In this document: positions 1-7,332 of the stretch, piece after piece
Layout of the letters: every line of letters starts with the position of its first letter
How positions within the stretch are numbered: the stretch's first letter is position 1
IMG/VR virus record: IMGVR_UViG_3300024502_000010
Span: 124,001-188,000 of that record
Direction: 5' to 3' (one strand)
Length of the DNA: 64,000 bases
Origin: a virus
Program-made: the position numbers and the translations under genes
Notes under the pieces: generated by a model
The model's input: only the letters and a program-made list of their open reading frames with translations
The model's database searches: none
Told to the model about the DNA's origin: nothing

Positions 1-42
1 GATATGTTGCCAATGTTACACCTCCATTGTATGTAAGGATAT

Positions 43-753
43 TTATTCAATAGTGATGGAAGGTGCATCAACACACTCAGAACACCCTTCACGAGACCAA
101 CCAAGTGCTTCAGACACTGCAGGAAACTGGCAAGTAAAGATGCAACGAACAAGTTCTGCAATTTCCATGTGTTCCTTCTGTGTACCATGAGCAGAACGAA
201 GATCAATATAATGAATCCATGACCTTACAGAACCGGTCATATAGAGTCTTGTAGGCGTCGCTAAGGGCAGTACAAACCTTGCACACTCCTTTGCCACACC
301 CTTCTCTAAAAGGCGGTTATAAAGGCGTAGAGACTGCTCAAAATGAACGCGGATATCTTCTGTCAGTGTCAGTTTCAGATAGTCGGGAATATCATCAATA
401 GAGTTCTGACGGTTCTTTGTATCTTGGCGGCGCAGTTCAGGCAGAGGAATAGTGCTATTCAGAAGATTTGTATCAGCATATCGTTGCGAAAATTCTTGAT
501 ATGTAAATGAACGATGGCGAAGAATCTGAGCTGCTAGTCCACGAGTAGTATTGATTTCAACAGTCATTGAAGCTTGTTCAAAGATACTCCAGTGTTGATG
601 TTGGATGCAATACTTGAGAAGACCAGAAAACTTATCATTATCCTGATTAGCAGGATTACTTACCCGAGCACAATATGCCATATGCTTTTCTGCATCGGGA
701 GTAACACTAATGAGTTTTACTTCTGGTTTCATAAACTCAAAATCATCGTACAT
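43..753 (-). CDS. thyX: Flavin-dependent thymidylate synthase ThyX
   Basis: ThyX makes dTMP from dUMP using FAD, NADPH and methylene-folate, supplying thymidylate for phage replication. The family signature RHRSFTYQEFSQR (RHRx7SxR) is at about residues 79-91. The reading frame is open further upstream (to 795), but I chose the ATG at 753. It lies at the end of the preceding small gene (stop at 743), has GAGGA about 11 nt upstream, and gives about 236 residues, normal for the family. An internal ATG at 732 is an alternative. The gene is the last one seen in an operon with the 59-residue gene, driven by the promoter at 946..974. Confidence 0.95.
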   Translation of the reverse strand: MYDDFEFMKPEVKLISVTPDAEKHMAYCARVSNPANQDNDKFSGLLKYCIQHQHWSIFEQASMTVEINTTRGLAAQILRHRSFTYQEFSQRYADTNLLNSTIPLPELRRQDTKNRQNSIDDIPDYLKLTLTEDIRVHFEQSLRLYNRLLEKGVAKECARFVLPLATPTRLYMTGSVRSWIHYIDLRSAHGTQKEHMEIAELVRCIFTCQFPAVSEALGWSREGCSECVDAPSITIE

Positions 754-922
754 CGTATTCATCTTCCTCGTCATAAAATACTTCGTCGTAGTCACTTAAA
801 AAATTTTTAATTTCTTCATAGACAGGATCTTTAACCTCAGTCTCAGGTTCAATCTCTGCTTTTAAACAATCTACCAGAGACTCAAGGTTTCTGACAATAA
901 GTTTAAGTTTTTCTCTATCCAT
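743..922 (-). CDS. Small acidic protein, 59 residues
   Basis: I do not recognise this gene. It starts MDREKLKLIV and ends in a strongly acidic tail (DYDEVFYDEEDEYDVR). Reading frame, ribosome site (CGAGG about 10 nt upstream) and context support it: it begins about 17 nt downstream of a sigma-70 promoter, and its stop overlaps the thyX start by 11 nt, suggesting translational coupling. The acidic C-terminus could mimic nucleic acid or bind basic proteins, but that is only a guess. Confidence 0.7.
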   Translation of the reverse strand: MDREKLKLIVRNLESLVDCLKAEIEPETEVKDPVYEEIKNFLSDYDEVFYDEEDEYDVR

Positions 923-945
923 TTTTTATAAACCTCGACAAAGGT

Positions 946-974
946 ATTATAGACAAAAAAAGAGGTGGAGTCAA
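946..974 (-). promoter_or_regulatory. Sigma-70 promoter embedded in a terminator
   Basis: On the minus strand TTGACT (969..974) and TATAAT (946..951) are separated by exactly 17 nt. The -35 box is the loop of the terminator hairpin at 952..985. It would drive the 59-residue gene and thyX. Confidence 0.75.
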
Positions 975-985
975 GTCCACCTCTT
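952..985 (-). terminator. Rho-independent terminator
   Basis: A perfect 9-bp stem (961..969 with 976..984), a 6-nt loop and seven Ts follow the 32-residue gene. The loop holds the -35 box of the next promoter. Confidence 0.85.
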
Positions 986-988
986 AAG

Positions 989-1087
989 TCATTTTGCTGC
1001 TACCAGAGTAGCAAGAGATGCTTTTTGACGCCTCTCTTCTTTTTGTTTTTGTTCTTTAATGAGTTGAAGAAAGTTTAGTTTTTTCAT
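989..1087 (-). CDS. Basic micro-protein, 32 residues
   Basis: The peptide starts MKKLNFLQLIKEQKQK and is charged and helical, ending LVAAK. Its ATG overlaps the stop of the 45-residue gene upstream (TGATG), and it ends just before a strong terminator, so it is the last gene of a small operon. I do not recognise a family. Support is the coupled start and the clean 3' boundary. Confidence 0.55.
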   Translation of the reverse strand: MKKLNFLQLIKEQKQKEERRQKASLATLVAAK

Positions 1088-1224
1088 CACTTATGCCCCT
1101 CCTTTACAAACTTAACACCACGATAGTTTTCGTTATACTGTTGGGGTTGTTGCATCATTTGCTGTTGATACTCAAGACGCTTTTGCTTGTCGTATTCAAC
1201 ACCGCGATAAACTACTTTTGACAT
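1087..1224 (-). CDS. Small YRGVxYD-type protein, 45 residues
   Basis: It begins MSKVVYRGVEYD and has a second YRGV near its C-terminus with a Gln-rich middle (QQQMMQQPQQ). The YRGxxY start resembles the small DUF4278-type proteins frequent in cyanobacteria and their phages; function is unknown. A good ribosome site (AAGGAG, 9 nt upstream) precedes the ATG, and the stop overlaps the next start. Confidence 0.7.
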   Translation of the reverse strand: MSKVVYRGVEYDKQKRLEYQQQMMQQPQQYNENYRGVKFVKEGHK

Positions 1225-1280
1225 TAGGTTTTCTCCTTAGTTTTTAGGTTAAAGAGCGTTCCTTCAGTCGGCGTTTCCGT

Positions 1281-1300
1281 TCGCTATTTGCGAATAGCGA
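1281..1300. repeat. Perfect inverted repeat in a 123-bp intergenic gap
   Basis: TCGCTATT and AATAGCGA flank a 4-nt loop. The surrounding gap (1225..1347) is richer in CG steps than its neighbours and holds no gene that I can see. A decamer here (TTGCGTTCCG, 1311..1320) recurs in the psbA leader at 9011..9020. Confidence 0.5.
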
Positions 1301-1347
1301 ATGAACGAATTGCGTTCCGCGTCGGCTTACTTCCGTCCTATTAGGTT

Positions 1348-1551
1348 TTAGCACTTTACTATGAAATCCTTTCGGAGTTCTAATAACAATCGGTCCTCTA
1401 TCTTTTGAATTACTACATCGTCGTTTTTAACGATGTCCATTAGTTCCATCGCGGTGTCGCAAGAAACTGCAACCTGTTGGATGCTAGATGCTTGTGGCGC
1501 TGAAACGAAGAGGAAAGGAACCCATGCTAAAAGCAAGAGTGCTTTAGTCAT
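1348..1551 (-). CDS. Small exported protein, 67 residues
   Basis: The N-terminus (MTKALLLLAWVPFLFVSAPQA) is a typical signal peptide with cleavage expected near residue 21. The mature part is about 46 residues with two cysteines (one near its start, one at the C-terminus). No family is recognised. It lies downstream of speD and before the intergenic inverted repeat. A periplasmic location is inferred from the signal. Confidence 0.7.
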   Translation of the reverse strand: MTKALLLLAWVPFLFVSAPQASSIQQVAVSCDTAMELMDIVKNDDVVIQKIEDRLLLELRKDFIVKC

Positions 1552-1629
1552 AGGATGAACGGTAGAGGATTATTATACCTCTATTCAACTTATATAGGAA
1601 GTTTTGTGTGTATTTCCTGATACAGTTTT

Positions 1630-1956
1630 CTATCTCTCAATATAACTTAATGTATGATTGGTAGCATAAAGTTGTTGGATAATAATATCACATCCAATCT
1701 TTGGATTACAATCACCACAAGTATAAACATCAACTGCTGCCTTACCTTCTTCTGGCCATGTATGAATGCTGATGTGACTTTCGGACAACAAGCATATTAC
1801 AGTAACTCCTTGTGGTTCAAACTTTTTTGAAATTGTTTGAACCACAGTAGCGCCGCTCGCTGCTGCCGCGTTTTCCAATAAGTCTATAAGACAACGCTCG
1901 TCGTCCAAAAGGACAAACGAGCATCCATACAAATTAAGTAGGTAATGCTTCCCCAT
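1630..1956 (-). CDS. speD: S-adenosylmethionine decarboxylase proenzyme
   Basis: SpeD removes CO2 from S-adenosylmethionine to give the aminopropyl donor for spermidine. The protein cleaves itself at an internal Ser to form its pyruvoyl cofactor. The motif LLSESHISIHTWPEEGKAA (around residues 58-76) contains the processing Ser and catalytic His. At 108 residues it is the short bacterial form, widespread in T4-like cyanophages. Its start overlaps the stop of the preceding gene. It competes for the same SAM pool as the methyltransferases at 24-39 kb. Confidence 0.95.
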   Translation of the reverse strand: MGKHYLLNLYGCSFVLLDDERCLIDLLENAAAASGATVVQTISKKFEPQGVTVICLLSESHISIHTWPEEGKAAVDVYTCGDCNPKIGCDIIIQQLYATNHTLSYIER

Positions 1957-2168
1957 TACAACGGATTCTCCTCTGCTTCTTTAATTAATGAACTCACAAT
2001 ATCTTCTGTGCCATCCATTGTTTTGATAGCATACAGAGATGATTTCTTATATTTTTTAATTTTCTTATATTGTTTTAAAACTATGTCTATATTATCTAAG
2101 TCAATAGTAATTTTGGCATCTTTACCAATTCTATTTTCTTTTCCTTGACCACCAAATCCTGCGCTCAT
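1956..2168 (-). CDS. Conserved small phage protein, 70 residues
   Basis: A Lys-rich protein starting MSAGFGGQGKENRIG, with no membrane segment or motif that I recognise. Its start overlaps the end of the upstream gene (2165) and its end overlaps the speD start, so it is part of a translationally coupled run from about 3.1 kb down to speD. Function unknown. Confidence 0.7.
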   Translation of the reverse strand: MSAGFGGQGKENRIGKDAKITIDLDNIDIVLKQYKKIKKYKKSSLYAIKTMDGTEDIVSSLIKEAEENPL

Positions 2169-2503
2169 TTTTTCTTCTTTTTCTCAGGTTGTTTGTATCC
2201 CCAAAGTTTTGGATTGGTTCTACCATATCCAAAATCAATCTTTTTAACAGCACCTGGACCATACTTGTCATAGTACATATCAAAAAGATTTACTCGTTTA
2301 GGGCAACGAGTCAAATCAATATATTCTTCACCATCAACAAGATACCAAATTAAATATGCATCATTGGGTAGAGAAGAATCTTTTGCTTTTTCTACAGTAG
2401 TTTTTTCTAAAATAATTTCGCATCCATATTCATATGGCAGAACTTTATTAATCTTAGTCTTATTTTCTGCCATTTTACTTTTTTCTCCTACCGCTGTACT
2501 CAT
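2165..2503 (-). CDS. Conserved phage protein, 112 residues
   Basis: It has a central aromatic region (DAYLIWYLVDGEEYIDLTR) and a Lys-rich end (QPEKKKKK). I placed the start at MSTAVGEK (2503) because that ATG forms an ATGA overlap with the stop of the upstream gene; a start 5 codons earlier is possible. No family with a known function is recognised. Confidence 0.7.
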   Translation of the reverse strand: MSTAVGEKSKMAENKTKINKVLPYEYGCEIILEKTTVEKAKDSSLPNDAYLIWYLVDGEEYIDLTRCPKRVNLFDMYYDKYGPGAVKKIDFGYGRTNPKLWGYKQPEKKKKK

Positions 2504-3075
2504 GAACGACCCCCCCATTGAATATCGGAGTAGGCTTCGGAAACAATTTCTTTAGTTATTTTATATTTAGTTTCAAGTCTTTTATCTTTTGTTAGAACTA
2601 AAACTTCCGCTTCTTTAGGATGAAGTCCCTCCAAAATATTAATGAACATGGTTTCTCTACGAAGAGAACTTAGTGTATCATTGCCACCTTTTACAAAGTT
2701 ATAGAACATATGATACTCTCTTCGGATAGAAGACTTCCCTTGGTCCATAGATCCAAGAGAATTGGAGTCTAACTCATCCATTTTAGAAACTGCATCATTA
2801 ATTTTTCCACTTAGAGTTCCACTGTAAGAGGTTTGTTCTCCAGTGCTTGCATATGGAACATCACCTTCAGGAAGCAGTGAAATCACAGTATCATCAAAAT
2901 TCCAAATAAAAATTGCTTTTAGGGAATCATGTTCATAAGTTTTAAGAACTTCCACTTTCTTTGCATTACTTCTTTGCTTTGATGTAAGCTCTAAAATCTC
3001 AAATATAAAAGGATTTGTGGGAAGAGTTTCAATCGGTTTTTCAGTCGTCGCTTTCTTCGTCTTCGTCGTAGTCAT
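2500..3075 (-). CDS. DUF6433-like conserved T4-type cyanophage protein
   Basis: A protein of about 191 residues with the run NPFIFEILELTSKQRSNAKK, a conserved IWNFDDTVISLLPEGDVPY segment and an end reading IQWGGRS. I recall this layout from a DUF6433-type family common to T4-like cyanophages; its role is not established. Start MTTTKTKK (3075) is preferred to the ATG at 3093. It overlaps the C-terminus of the membrane-protein gene upstream by 35 nt in another frame. Confidence 0.75.
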   Translation of the reverse strand: MTTTKTKKATTEKPIETLPTNPFIFEILELTSKQRSNAKKVEVLKTYEHDSLKAIFIWNFDDTVISLLPEGDVPYASTGEQTSYSGTLSGKINDAVSKMDELDSNSLGSMDQGKSSIRREYHMFYNFVKGGNDTLSSLRRETMFINILEGLHPKEAEVLVLTKDKRLETKYKITKEIVSEAYSDIQWGGRS

Positions 3076-3274
3076 AATCGTAATCGTTTTCAAATCGTAC
3101 AGATACTATTTCGTCAGGAATCACCTGCCCATTTTCATCAAAGAACTCTGGATGTAAATATGGAGGTTTTGACTCCAACAAATGCCTATAAGTTAACCAA
3201 CCTATTATACCTCCTACCATAAAAAAGAGCAATGTGAACATTGTAACGAATGTTATTACATATGCTGTTTCCAT
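3041..3274 (-). CDS. Small membrane protein with acidic tail, 77 residues
   Basis: One membrane segment (about residues 5-28, ITFVTMFTLLFFMVGGIIGW) is followed by a short linker and a very acidic tail (DYDYDYDEDEESDD). A single-span protein with the tail probably in the cytoplasm. No family recognised. The ribosome site (GGAGAAGAA) is close to the ATG. Confidence 0.7.
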   Translation of the reverse strand: METAYVITFVTMFTLLFFMVGGIIGWLTYRHLLESKPPYLHPEFFDENGQVIPDEIVSVRFENDYDYDYDEDEESDD

Positions 3275-3292
3275 TTTTCTTCTCCAGAGAGT

Positions 3293-3499
3293 TTATTTTT
3301 TCCTAATATCAAAATGAAATTCTATAAAGAAATGAAACTCTCTACGGAAGAGAGAAATCATTTTACCAAACTTCACTTGAAAAGTCTTTGGCGTTGATGA
3401 TTTTCTCCTCCTATTGCGTAGTAATAATTCAACACCCCTATTAATTTGAGGTTCTGACTTATTTAGTTTGCTTCTTTCTCCTTCCTGGTCTTTTGTCAT
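3293..3499 (-). CDS. Conserved small basic protein, 68 residues
   Basis: Starts MTKDQEGERSKL; rich in Arg and Lys (LLLRNRRRKS) with an aromatic C-terminus (FHFFIEFHFDIRKK). I chose the ATG at 3499, with GGAG 8 nt upstream, over the one at 3523. It overlaps the end of the upstream gene. Composition suggests nucleic-acid binding, which is inference only. Confidence 0.65.
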   Translation of the reverse strand: MTKDQEGERSKLNKSEPQINRGVELLLRNRRRKSSTPKTFQVKFGKMISLFRREFHFFIEFHFDIRKK

Positions 3500-3818
3500 G
3501 ATTATATCTCCAGGCATCTTCAAGAATACCGTAAAGGTAATTTCTTATTTTTCTTGCTTGTGGTTTTGGAATATGTCCATATCCTTCACGAAGTTGTTTA
3601 TGAATCTCATCTGATCCACCCTCAAGATAATCATCCAAATCCATTACAAGATTACTCAGCTCGTGTGCTGTATTACTTTCAATAAATTGTTCAACCTCTA
3701 CTTTTTTAGTTCCACGAACTTTTAGATAATCATAAAAACTCAAAACAAATTGACCATTGAAAGCATAATCAATTGCTTTTTCTACATCGTTACAAACTTC
3801 GTGAATGGTGTTTTCCAT
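3459..3818 (-). CDS. Conserved phage protein, 119 residues
   Basis: Starts MENTIHEVCNDVEKAIDYAF and ends with a basic tail (HDKRPGRRKKQTK). Mostly helical by eye. Its ATG shares a base with the stop of the glutaredoxin gene (TAATG), which fixes the start at 3818 rather than 3863. No known family recognised. Confidence 0.7.
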   Translation of the reverse strand: MENTIHEVCNDVEKAIDYAFNGQFVLSFYDYLKVRGTKKVEVEQFIESNTAHELSNLVMDLDDYLEGGSDEIHKQLREGYGHIPKPQARKIRNYLYGILEDAWRYNHDKRPGRRKKQTK

Positions 3819-4054
3819 TAAACTAGATTTTGCTCCTTTAGATATTGAACAGTATCGGTGCATCCACCAATGTGTTGGTCATTTACAATCACTTGAGGAA
3901 AGGTAGATCCCTCTCCGAATTCTGAATAAAATTCTTCTCTACTAAAATCACTATTCAATTTGTAGACTACATGTTGCAGTTGTGCCAACTCTAGCACCTG
4001 TTGAACTTTTGTGCAATATGGGCAACCATCTTTTGAATAAACTGTGAACTTCAT
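3818..4054 (-). CDS. nrdC: Glutaredoxin
   Basis: A 78-residue glutaredoxin with the redox centre CPYC at residues 11-14, the cis-Pro segment TFPQVIV and the GGCTD glutathione/ligand loop. It most likely reduces the class I ribonucleotide reductase encoded at 51.8-55.2 kb. Start 4054 is fixed by an ATGA overlap with the 43-residue gene upstream; the ATG at 4066 would add four residues. Confidence 0.93.
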   Translation of the reverse strand: MKFTVYSKDGCPYCTKVQQVLELAQLQHVVYKLNSDFSREEFYSEFGEGSTFPQVIVNDQHIGGCTDTVQYLKEQNLV

Positions 4055-4182
4055 TTTTTTCTGCAATTTTGTGGAATATTTATAGAAGATTTATTATAAG
4101 TCTTTACTGGTGGTCTGTAAAGTCCAGGCCATGTATCACGAATAATTTCTGCGAGTTTGTATGGTGTTGTAGAAGTTATCAT
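4051..4182 (-). CDS. Small protein, 43 residues, coupled to glutaredoxin
   Basis: Reads MITSTTPYKLAEIIRDTWPG then a Pro/Tyr-rich stretch and a basic end (NCRKK). Its stop overlaps the glutaredoxin ATG (ATGA), and its own ATG overlaps the stop of the 24-residue peptide upstream (ATGATAA). Both ends being coupled is good evidence that it is translated. Function unknown. Confidence 0.6.
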   Translation of the reverse strand: MITSTTPYKLAEIIRDTWPGLYRPPVKTYNKSSINIPQNCRKK

Positions 4183-4253
4183 AAGTCCTGCATAACAGAT
4201 AATATAAACATTAGGATTCCAAAAAGTTGGAAGAGAACTAAGATGAGAAGCAT
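4179..4253 (-). CDS. Hydrophobic micro-protein, 24 residues
   Basis: MLLILVLFQLFGILMFILSV followed by MQDL: almost entirely one membrane span. Its start lies inside the last codons of the HNH gene and its stop overlaps the next ATG. It may be a true membrane peptide or a leader that couples translation; there is no strong ribosome site. Confidence 0.4.
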   Translation of the reverse strand: MLLILVLFQLFGILMFILSVMQDL

Positions 4254-4807
4254 TTGAGGTTTTCTACTAGGAGTTCTAATTCTTGTAGGGATGCGTCCCA
4301 TTTTAGGGCATTCGCTCTTGAAGATATAACCCAAATATTATCGGGGGTATATCCTTTACCAGGAACCTTTTGATCTAAACTAGGATTTCTTGGATCTCTT
4401 TTATCATTAGTAGATACAAGAGGTATTCCAAGTAAAGGACAAGTTTCTGGAATAATAATATCATCTATAGTTATACTAAATGGAATACCCTTTCTTTTTG
4501 CCCTATGTTGAGCATTATGAAACATACTATATCTTCTATCGTCTTTTTTTAATTCACCTTCTGGTTTCTTTTTAGTTTTATTAAAAGCAATAGTAGTTTC
4601 TCTCCTAACACACCCACAACTAGTAGTTGAACCATTCATAAGACCATATCTCTCGCAAGTTTTTTCTCCACCACATTCACATTTACAAGTTGAATAAACT
4701 CTATTCTTCCCACTCTTAAAGACTACTTCTTCTTTCAGGACAGTAAGTTTTCCAAATTTTTTACCAATCAAAGCACCACAAGGTTTTGATTTATTATTTA
4801 AGGGCAT
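4238..4807 (-). CDS. HNH-type homing endonuclease-like protein
   Basis: 189 residues. The N-terminal half has a zinc-binding pattern (CKCECGGEKTCERYG ... TTSCGCVRR), typical of phage HNH proteins. The C-terminal half has the segment PSLDQKVPGKGYTPDNIWV followed by SSRANALKWDASLQELELL, as in free-standing HNH homing enzymes; the usual DRID is DQKV here, so catalysis is uncertain. It lies immediately downstream of psbD and ends over the start of the micro-ORF chain leading to glutaredoxin. A TATAAATA motif is 26-33 nt upstream. Confidence 0.8.
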   Translation of the reverse strand: MPLNNKSKPCGALIGKKFGKLTVLKEEVVFKSGKNRVYSTCKCECGGEKTCERYGLMNGSTTSCGCVRRETTIAFNKTKKKPEGELKKDDRRYSMFHNAQHRAKRKGIPFSITIDDIIIPETCPLLGIPLVSTNDKRDPRNPSLDQKVPGKGYTPDNIWVISSRANALKWDASLQELELLVENLKCFSS

Positions 4808-4865
4808 TATCCTAACTTTGAATATCTATTATTATTTATATTTTATCATACTTTGGGTCTTATGT

Positions 4866-4897
4866 AAATAAAAAAGACCCCAACAATGAGGTCTTTA
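4866..4897 (-). terminator. psbD terminator
   Basis: Stem AAAGACC/GGTCTTT with a 10-nt loop followed by Ts, 4 nt after the psbD stop codon on the minus strand. Confidence 0.8.
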
Positions 4898-4900
4898 AAA

Positions 4901-5962
4901 TCAAAGTGCGTTGCCCCGAGGCAAAACTTCCTCTGGAAAAACAAAATTTTCATGTGGTTGGTCTACGGGAGCCATCCAAGCACGAAGCCCTTCGTTAAGA
5001 AGTATATTCTTCGTGTAGAAAGTTTCGTATTCCGGATTGACGGCTGCTTCAATCTCCTGACTAACAAAGTCGTAAGCACGAAGATTGAGAGCAAGACCGA
5101 TAATCCCGATAGAAGATGTCCAGAGACCCATGACGGGAACAAAGAGCATAAAGAAATGTAACCAACGCTTGTTACTAAAAGCAATTCCAAAGATTTGCGA
5201 CCAGAAACGGTTAGCAGTAACCATTGAATAGGTTTCTTCCTCTTGTGTTGGTTCGAATGCCTTGAATGTATTTGCTTGATCACTATCTTCAAATAGTGTG
5301 TTTTCTACAGTTGCTCCGTGAATAGCACAGAGCAGTGCTCCACCCAGTATACCAGCAACACCCATCATATGAAATGGGTTAAGAGTCCAGTTGTGAAAAC
5401 CCTGAAGGAACAGAAGGAACCTGAAGATAGCAGCAACACCAAAGGAAGGTGCAAAGAACCAACTGGATTGACCCAGAGGGTACATCAGGAAGACGCTCAC
5501 AAACACTGCGATGGGACCAGAGAATGCAATTGCGTTGTAAGGACGGATGCCTACCAGTCGTGAGATCTCAAACTGGCGAAGCATAAATCCGATCAGACTA
5601 AAGGCCCCGTGGAGCGCCACAAAAGTCCATAGTCCCCCAAGTTGGAACCACCTGACGATATCCCCTTGAGCCTCAGGACCCCAGAGCAGAAGAAGAGAAT
5701 GACCCATAGAATCTGCTGGAGTACTAACTGCTGCAGTAAGAAAGTTTGCACCCTCAAGATAGGAACTCGCAAGCCCGTGAGTATACCAACTCGTGACGAA
5801 AGTTGTCCCAGTAATCCAACCACCAAGAGCAAGATAAGCAGTGGGAAAAAGAAGAAGTCCAGACCAGCCAACAAAAACGAAACGGTCTCTTTTAAGCCAG
5901 TCATCGAGTACATCAAACCATCCTCGTTGTTGAATAGGTTGTGAAAGTGTAGAAGAAGTCAT
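4901..5962 (-). CDS. psbD: Photosystem II reaction-centre protein D2
   Basis: A complete 353-residue D2 with five membrane spans and the conserved ends (MTSSTLSQ at the start, [11 protein letters not shown] at the end). D2 pairs with D1 to bind P680, pheophytin, QA and the non-haem iron; [14 protein letters not shown] carries the helix-D His. Phage D2 replaces the host protein as it is photodamaged, keeping electron flow going during infection. The gene is uninterrupted, has its own sigma-70/late promoter and terminator, and a strong AAGGAGG ribosome site. Confidence 0.98.
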   Translation of the reverse strand: MTSSTLSQPIQQRGWFDVLDDWLKRDRFVFVGWSGLLLFPTAYLALGGWITGTTFVTSWYTHGLASSYLEGANFLTAAVSTPADSMGHSLLLLWGPEAQGDIVRWFQLGGLWTFVALHGAFSLIGFMLRQFEISRLVGIRPYNAIAFSGPIAVFVSVFLMYPLGQSSWFFAPSFGVAAIFRFLLFLQGFHNWTLNPFHMMGVAGILGGALLCAIHGATVENTLFEDSDQANTFKAFEPTQEEETYSMVTANRFWSQIFGIAFSNKRWLHFFMLFVPVMGLWTSSIGIIGLALNLRAYDFVSQEIEAAVNPEYETFYTKNILLNEGLRAWMAPVDQPHENFVFPEEVLPRGNAL

Positions 5963-5988
5963 AACCTCCTTAGTTATTTCTCATATTT

Positions 5989-6017
5989 ATCTTAACATTC
6001 CTTAACAAAGTAGTCAA
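5989..6017 (-). promoter_or_regulatory. psbD promoter, sigma-70 fused to late motif
   Basis: TTGACT (6012..6017), 17 nt, TAAGAT (5989..5994), 27 nt before the psbD ATG. The -10 runs straight into AAATA, giving TAAGATAAATA, which also resembles the T4 late element. Confidence 0.7.
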
Positions 6018-6030
6018 TGAGTGTTTGTGC

Positions 6031-6153
6031 TTATCCCCAATACATCTGACCGAGAGTGAATAAGACAAATACAAGAACTGTAAATACCATCATACCTACA
6101 CCTGCCCAGATGATCCAGGGTTCCATAGGATGATGTTGATTATTATGAGACAT
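6031..6153 (-). CDS. Single-span membrane micro-protein between psbA tail and psbD
   Basis: 40 residues: MSHNNQHHPMEPWIIWAG, then a hydrophobic span (about residues 12-35) ending FTLGQMYWG. The size and shape recall the tiny subunits of photosystems or cytochrome b6f, and the place next to psbD fits, but I cannot match it to PsbN, PetN, PetG or PsbT. The ATG directly follows the T-run of a terminator, so there is no normal ribosome site. Confidence 0.55.
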   Translation of the reverse strand: MSHNNQHHPMEPWIIWAGVGMMVFTVLVFVLFTLGQMYWG

Positions 6154-6180
6154 AAAAAAAGAGGGTTGTTACACCCTCTA
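6154..6180 (-). terminator. Terminator of the psbA-tail remnant
   Basis: Stem AGAGGGT/ACCCTCT then seven Ts on the minus strand, 24 nt after the stop codon of the remnant. It matches the place and style of the true psbA terminator (7737..7766). Confidence 0.75.
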
Positions 6181-6204
6181 ATTATATCAGTTATTCAGTT
6201 GTTA

Positions 6205-6249
6205 TCAACCAATTGAAGGTGCAGTGAGAGCAACAGGAGTTGCTTCAGA
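6205..6249 (-). pseudogene. psbA: Remnant of a second psbA: last 14 codons
   Basis: Encodes [14 protein letters not shown] and a stop, nearly identical to the end of the intact D1 in this window ([13 protein letters not shown]). The similarity continues past the stop: both copies have the ACTGAATAA stretch and then a terminator. Upstream the similarity stops at once. There is no start codon, so this is a leftover, not a gene. With the intact psbA it brackets about 1.5 kb. Confidence 0.8.
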
Positions 6250-6276
6250 AAACTGAGGATAGGTTTTTATTATTAC

Positions 6277-6304
6277 TTGACTTTTTGATAATTTATGATA
6301 TAGT
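6277..6304 (+). promoter_or_regulatory. Sigma-70 promoter for the plus-strand gene
   Basis: TTGACT (6277..6282), 16 nt, TATAGT (6299..6304); the only convincing plus-strand early promoter in this section, 43 nt before the ATG at 6347. Confidence 0.6.
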
Positions 6305-6346
6305 TTCTTAGTGGAAACACACATCACACACATTAGGAGAATATCT

Positions 6347-6550
6347 ATGACACCTTATGAACTTCGATTTGAAATCTTTAAGCAAGCATATAATATGCTT
6401 AATGACCAGTTTAGCATGGAATATGATACTGCTGTTCGTTGGAATGAAGATGAGAACAAAAAAGTAGCAATGGATTATCCAGAGTTTCCAACACTTAATC
6501 AAGTTCTAGAACAAGCAGAAATCATTAATGATTTTGTAAGTTCCAAATAA
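6347..6550 (+). CDS. Small plus-strand protein, 67 residues
   Basis: Reads MTPYELRFEIFKQAYNMLND and ends EIINDFVSSK. Soluble and helical, acidic. The start at 6347 has AGGAGA 6 nt upstream; an earlier ATG-like start at 6311 lies over the promoter and is rejected. The gene has its own promoter and terminator and opposite orientation to all neighbours, so it looks like an independent early cassette dropped into the photosystem region. Function unknown. Confidence 0.8.
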   Translation: MTPYELRFEIFKQAYNMLNDQFSMEYDTAVRWNEDENKKVAMDYPEFPTLNQVLEQAEIINDFVSSK

Positions 6551-6555
6551 AGTTA

Positions 6556-6582
6556 AAGGAGGGTTTTATCCCTCCTTTTTTA
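6556..6582 (+). terminator. Terminator after the plus-strand gene
   Basis: AAGGAGGG/CCCTCCTT stem, short loop, six Ts on the plus strand. It ends just before the stop codon of the convergent gene at 6583. Confidence 0.85.
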
Positions 6583-7317
6583 TTATCTTTTGTTTCTATT
6601 ATAAGTTGCTCTTACAGCATCAAAAGATACTCTATCCTTTTCCTTTTCATCATCGGGAAGATTTGAATATGATGTATTAGCAAGTTTTGCTCTTCTTTGT
6701 TTCTTTTCTGGTGTTTGGTCTGTACTTGTTTTAGCAGTTCTTGCCCAACCCTGATGAACTGCATCAGCACCTGCTTCTCTTGAAGTTCCACTACCACTTC
6801 TTTCACCTCTTCTAATAGCACGAAGGGCAGCGGCAGCAGATGAACGATTTGCTGCTCTACCGAAAGAACGCTTATCACCAGATGCTCTACCATATCCATA
6901 TCTTTTATCTAATGCAGCATCAGATGCTTTCTCATAAGGACTATCCTCTCTTTCTATAATATTGTCTCTCCACTCTTCACTCATATTCACCATAATTGCT
7001 TCTGCTGCTTGTTGAGTATCAGCATATCCTTCATCAAGTAAGTGTGAAAGAATTAGATCGTAAACATCTACTTCTTCTTTTGCTAAATCAGAATCGACAC
7101 GAACATTTGAACCTGTTCTTACATTTCTTCTTGCTGCTGCCTGATGAGCGCGGCGTCTTGCCATCCAAGCACCACTTATACCACCACTATCTACATCTTG
7201 TGCATCTCTCTTTCTTAACATTCCTTTGACTTTTCTATCAGAGATTTCATCCAGTTGCTGATTTTCAACAACTTCCATATATGCTTCTTGAAGATTGCGA
7301 AGTTCTTGTGCGTCCAT
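6583..7317 (-). CDS. Probable virion or head-core protein with LLDEGYA/MSEEWR module
   Basis: 244 residues. The centre holds a compact module (YDLILSHLLDEGYADTQQAA followed by NMSEEWRDNI) that recurs in the protein at 63027..63989. The N- and C-terminal parts are rich in Arg, Ala and Ser. Such low-complexity basic proteins carrying this module are common among late genes of T4-like cyanophages; a role in the prohead core or internal head is an inference. A late-type CTAAATA motif lies 21 nt upstream of the ATG. Confidence 0.7.
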   Translation of the reverse strand: MDAQELRNLQEAYMEVVENQQLDEISDRKVKGMLRKRDAQDVDSGGISGAWMARRRAHQAAARRNVRTGSNVRVDSDLAKEEVDVYDLILSHLLDEGYADTQQAAEAIMVNMSEEWRDNIIEREDSPYEKASDAALDKRYGYGRASGDKRSFGRAANRSSAAAALRAIRRGERSGSGTSREAGADAVHQGWARTAKTSTDQTPEKKQRRAKLANTSYSNLPDDEKEKDRVSFDAVRATYNRNKR

Positions 7318-7332
7318 TTTTATGAATACTTT

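Noticed and set aside
574-810. Plus-strand frame of 78 codons opposite thyX
   Set aside because: Antisense shadow of thyX with no promoter or ribosome site.
6031-6153. Identification as PsbN, PetN, PetG or PsbT
   Set aside because: Size and one span fit, but the residues do not match any of these as I know them, so no symbol was given.
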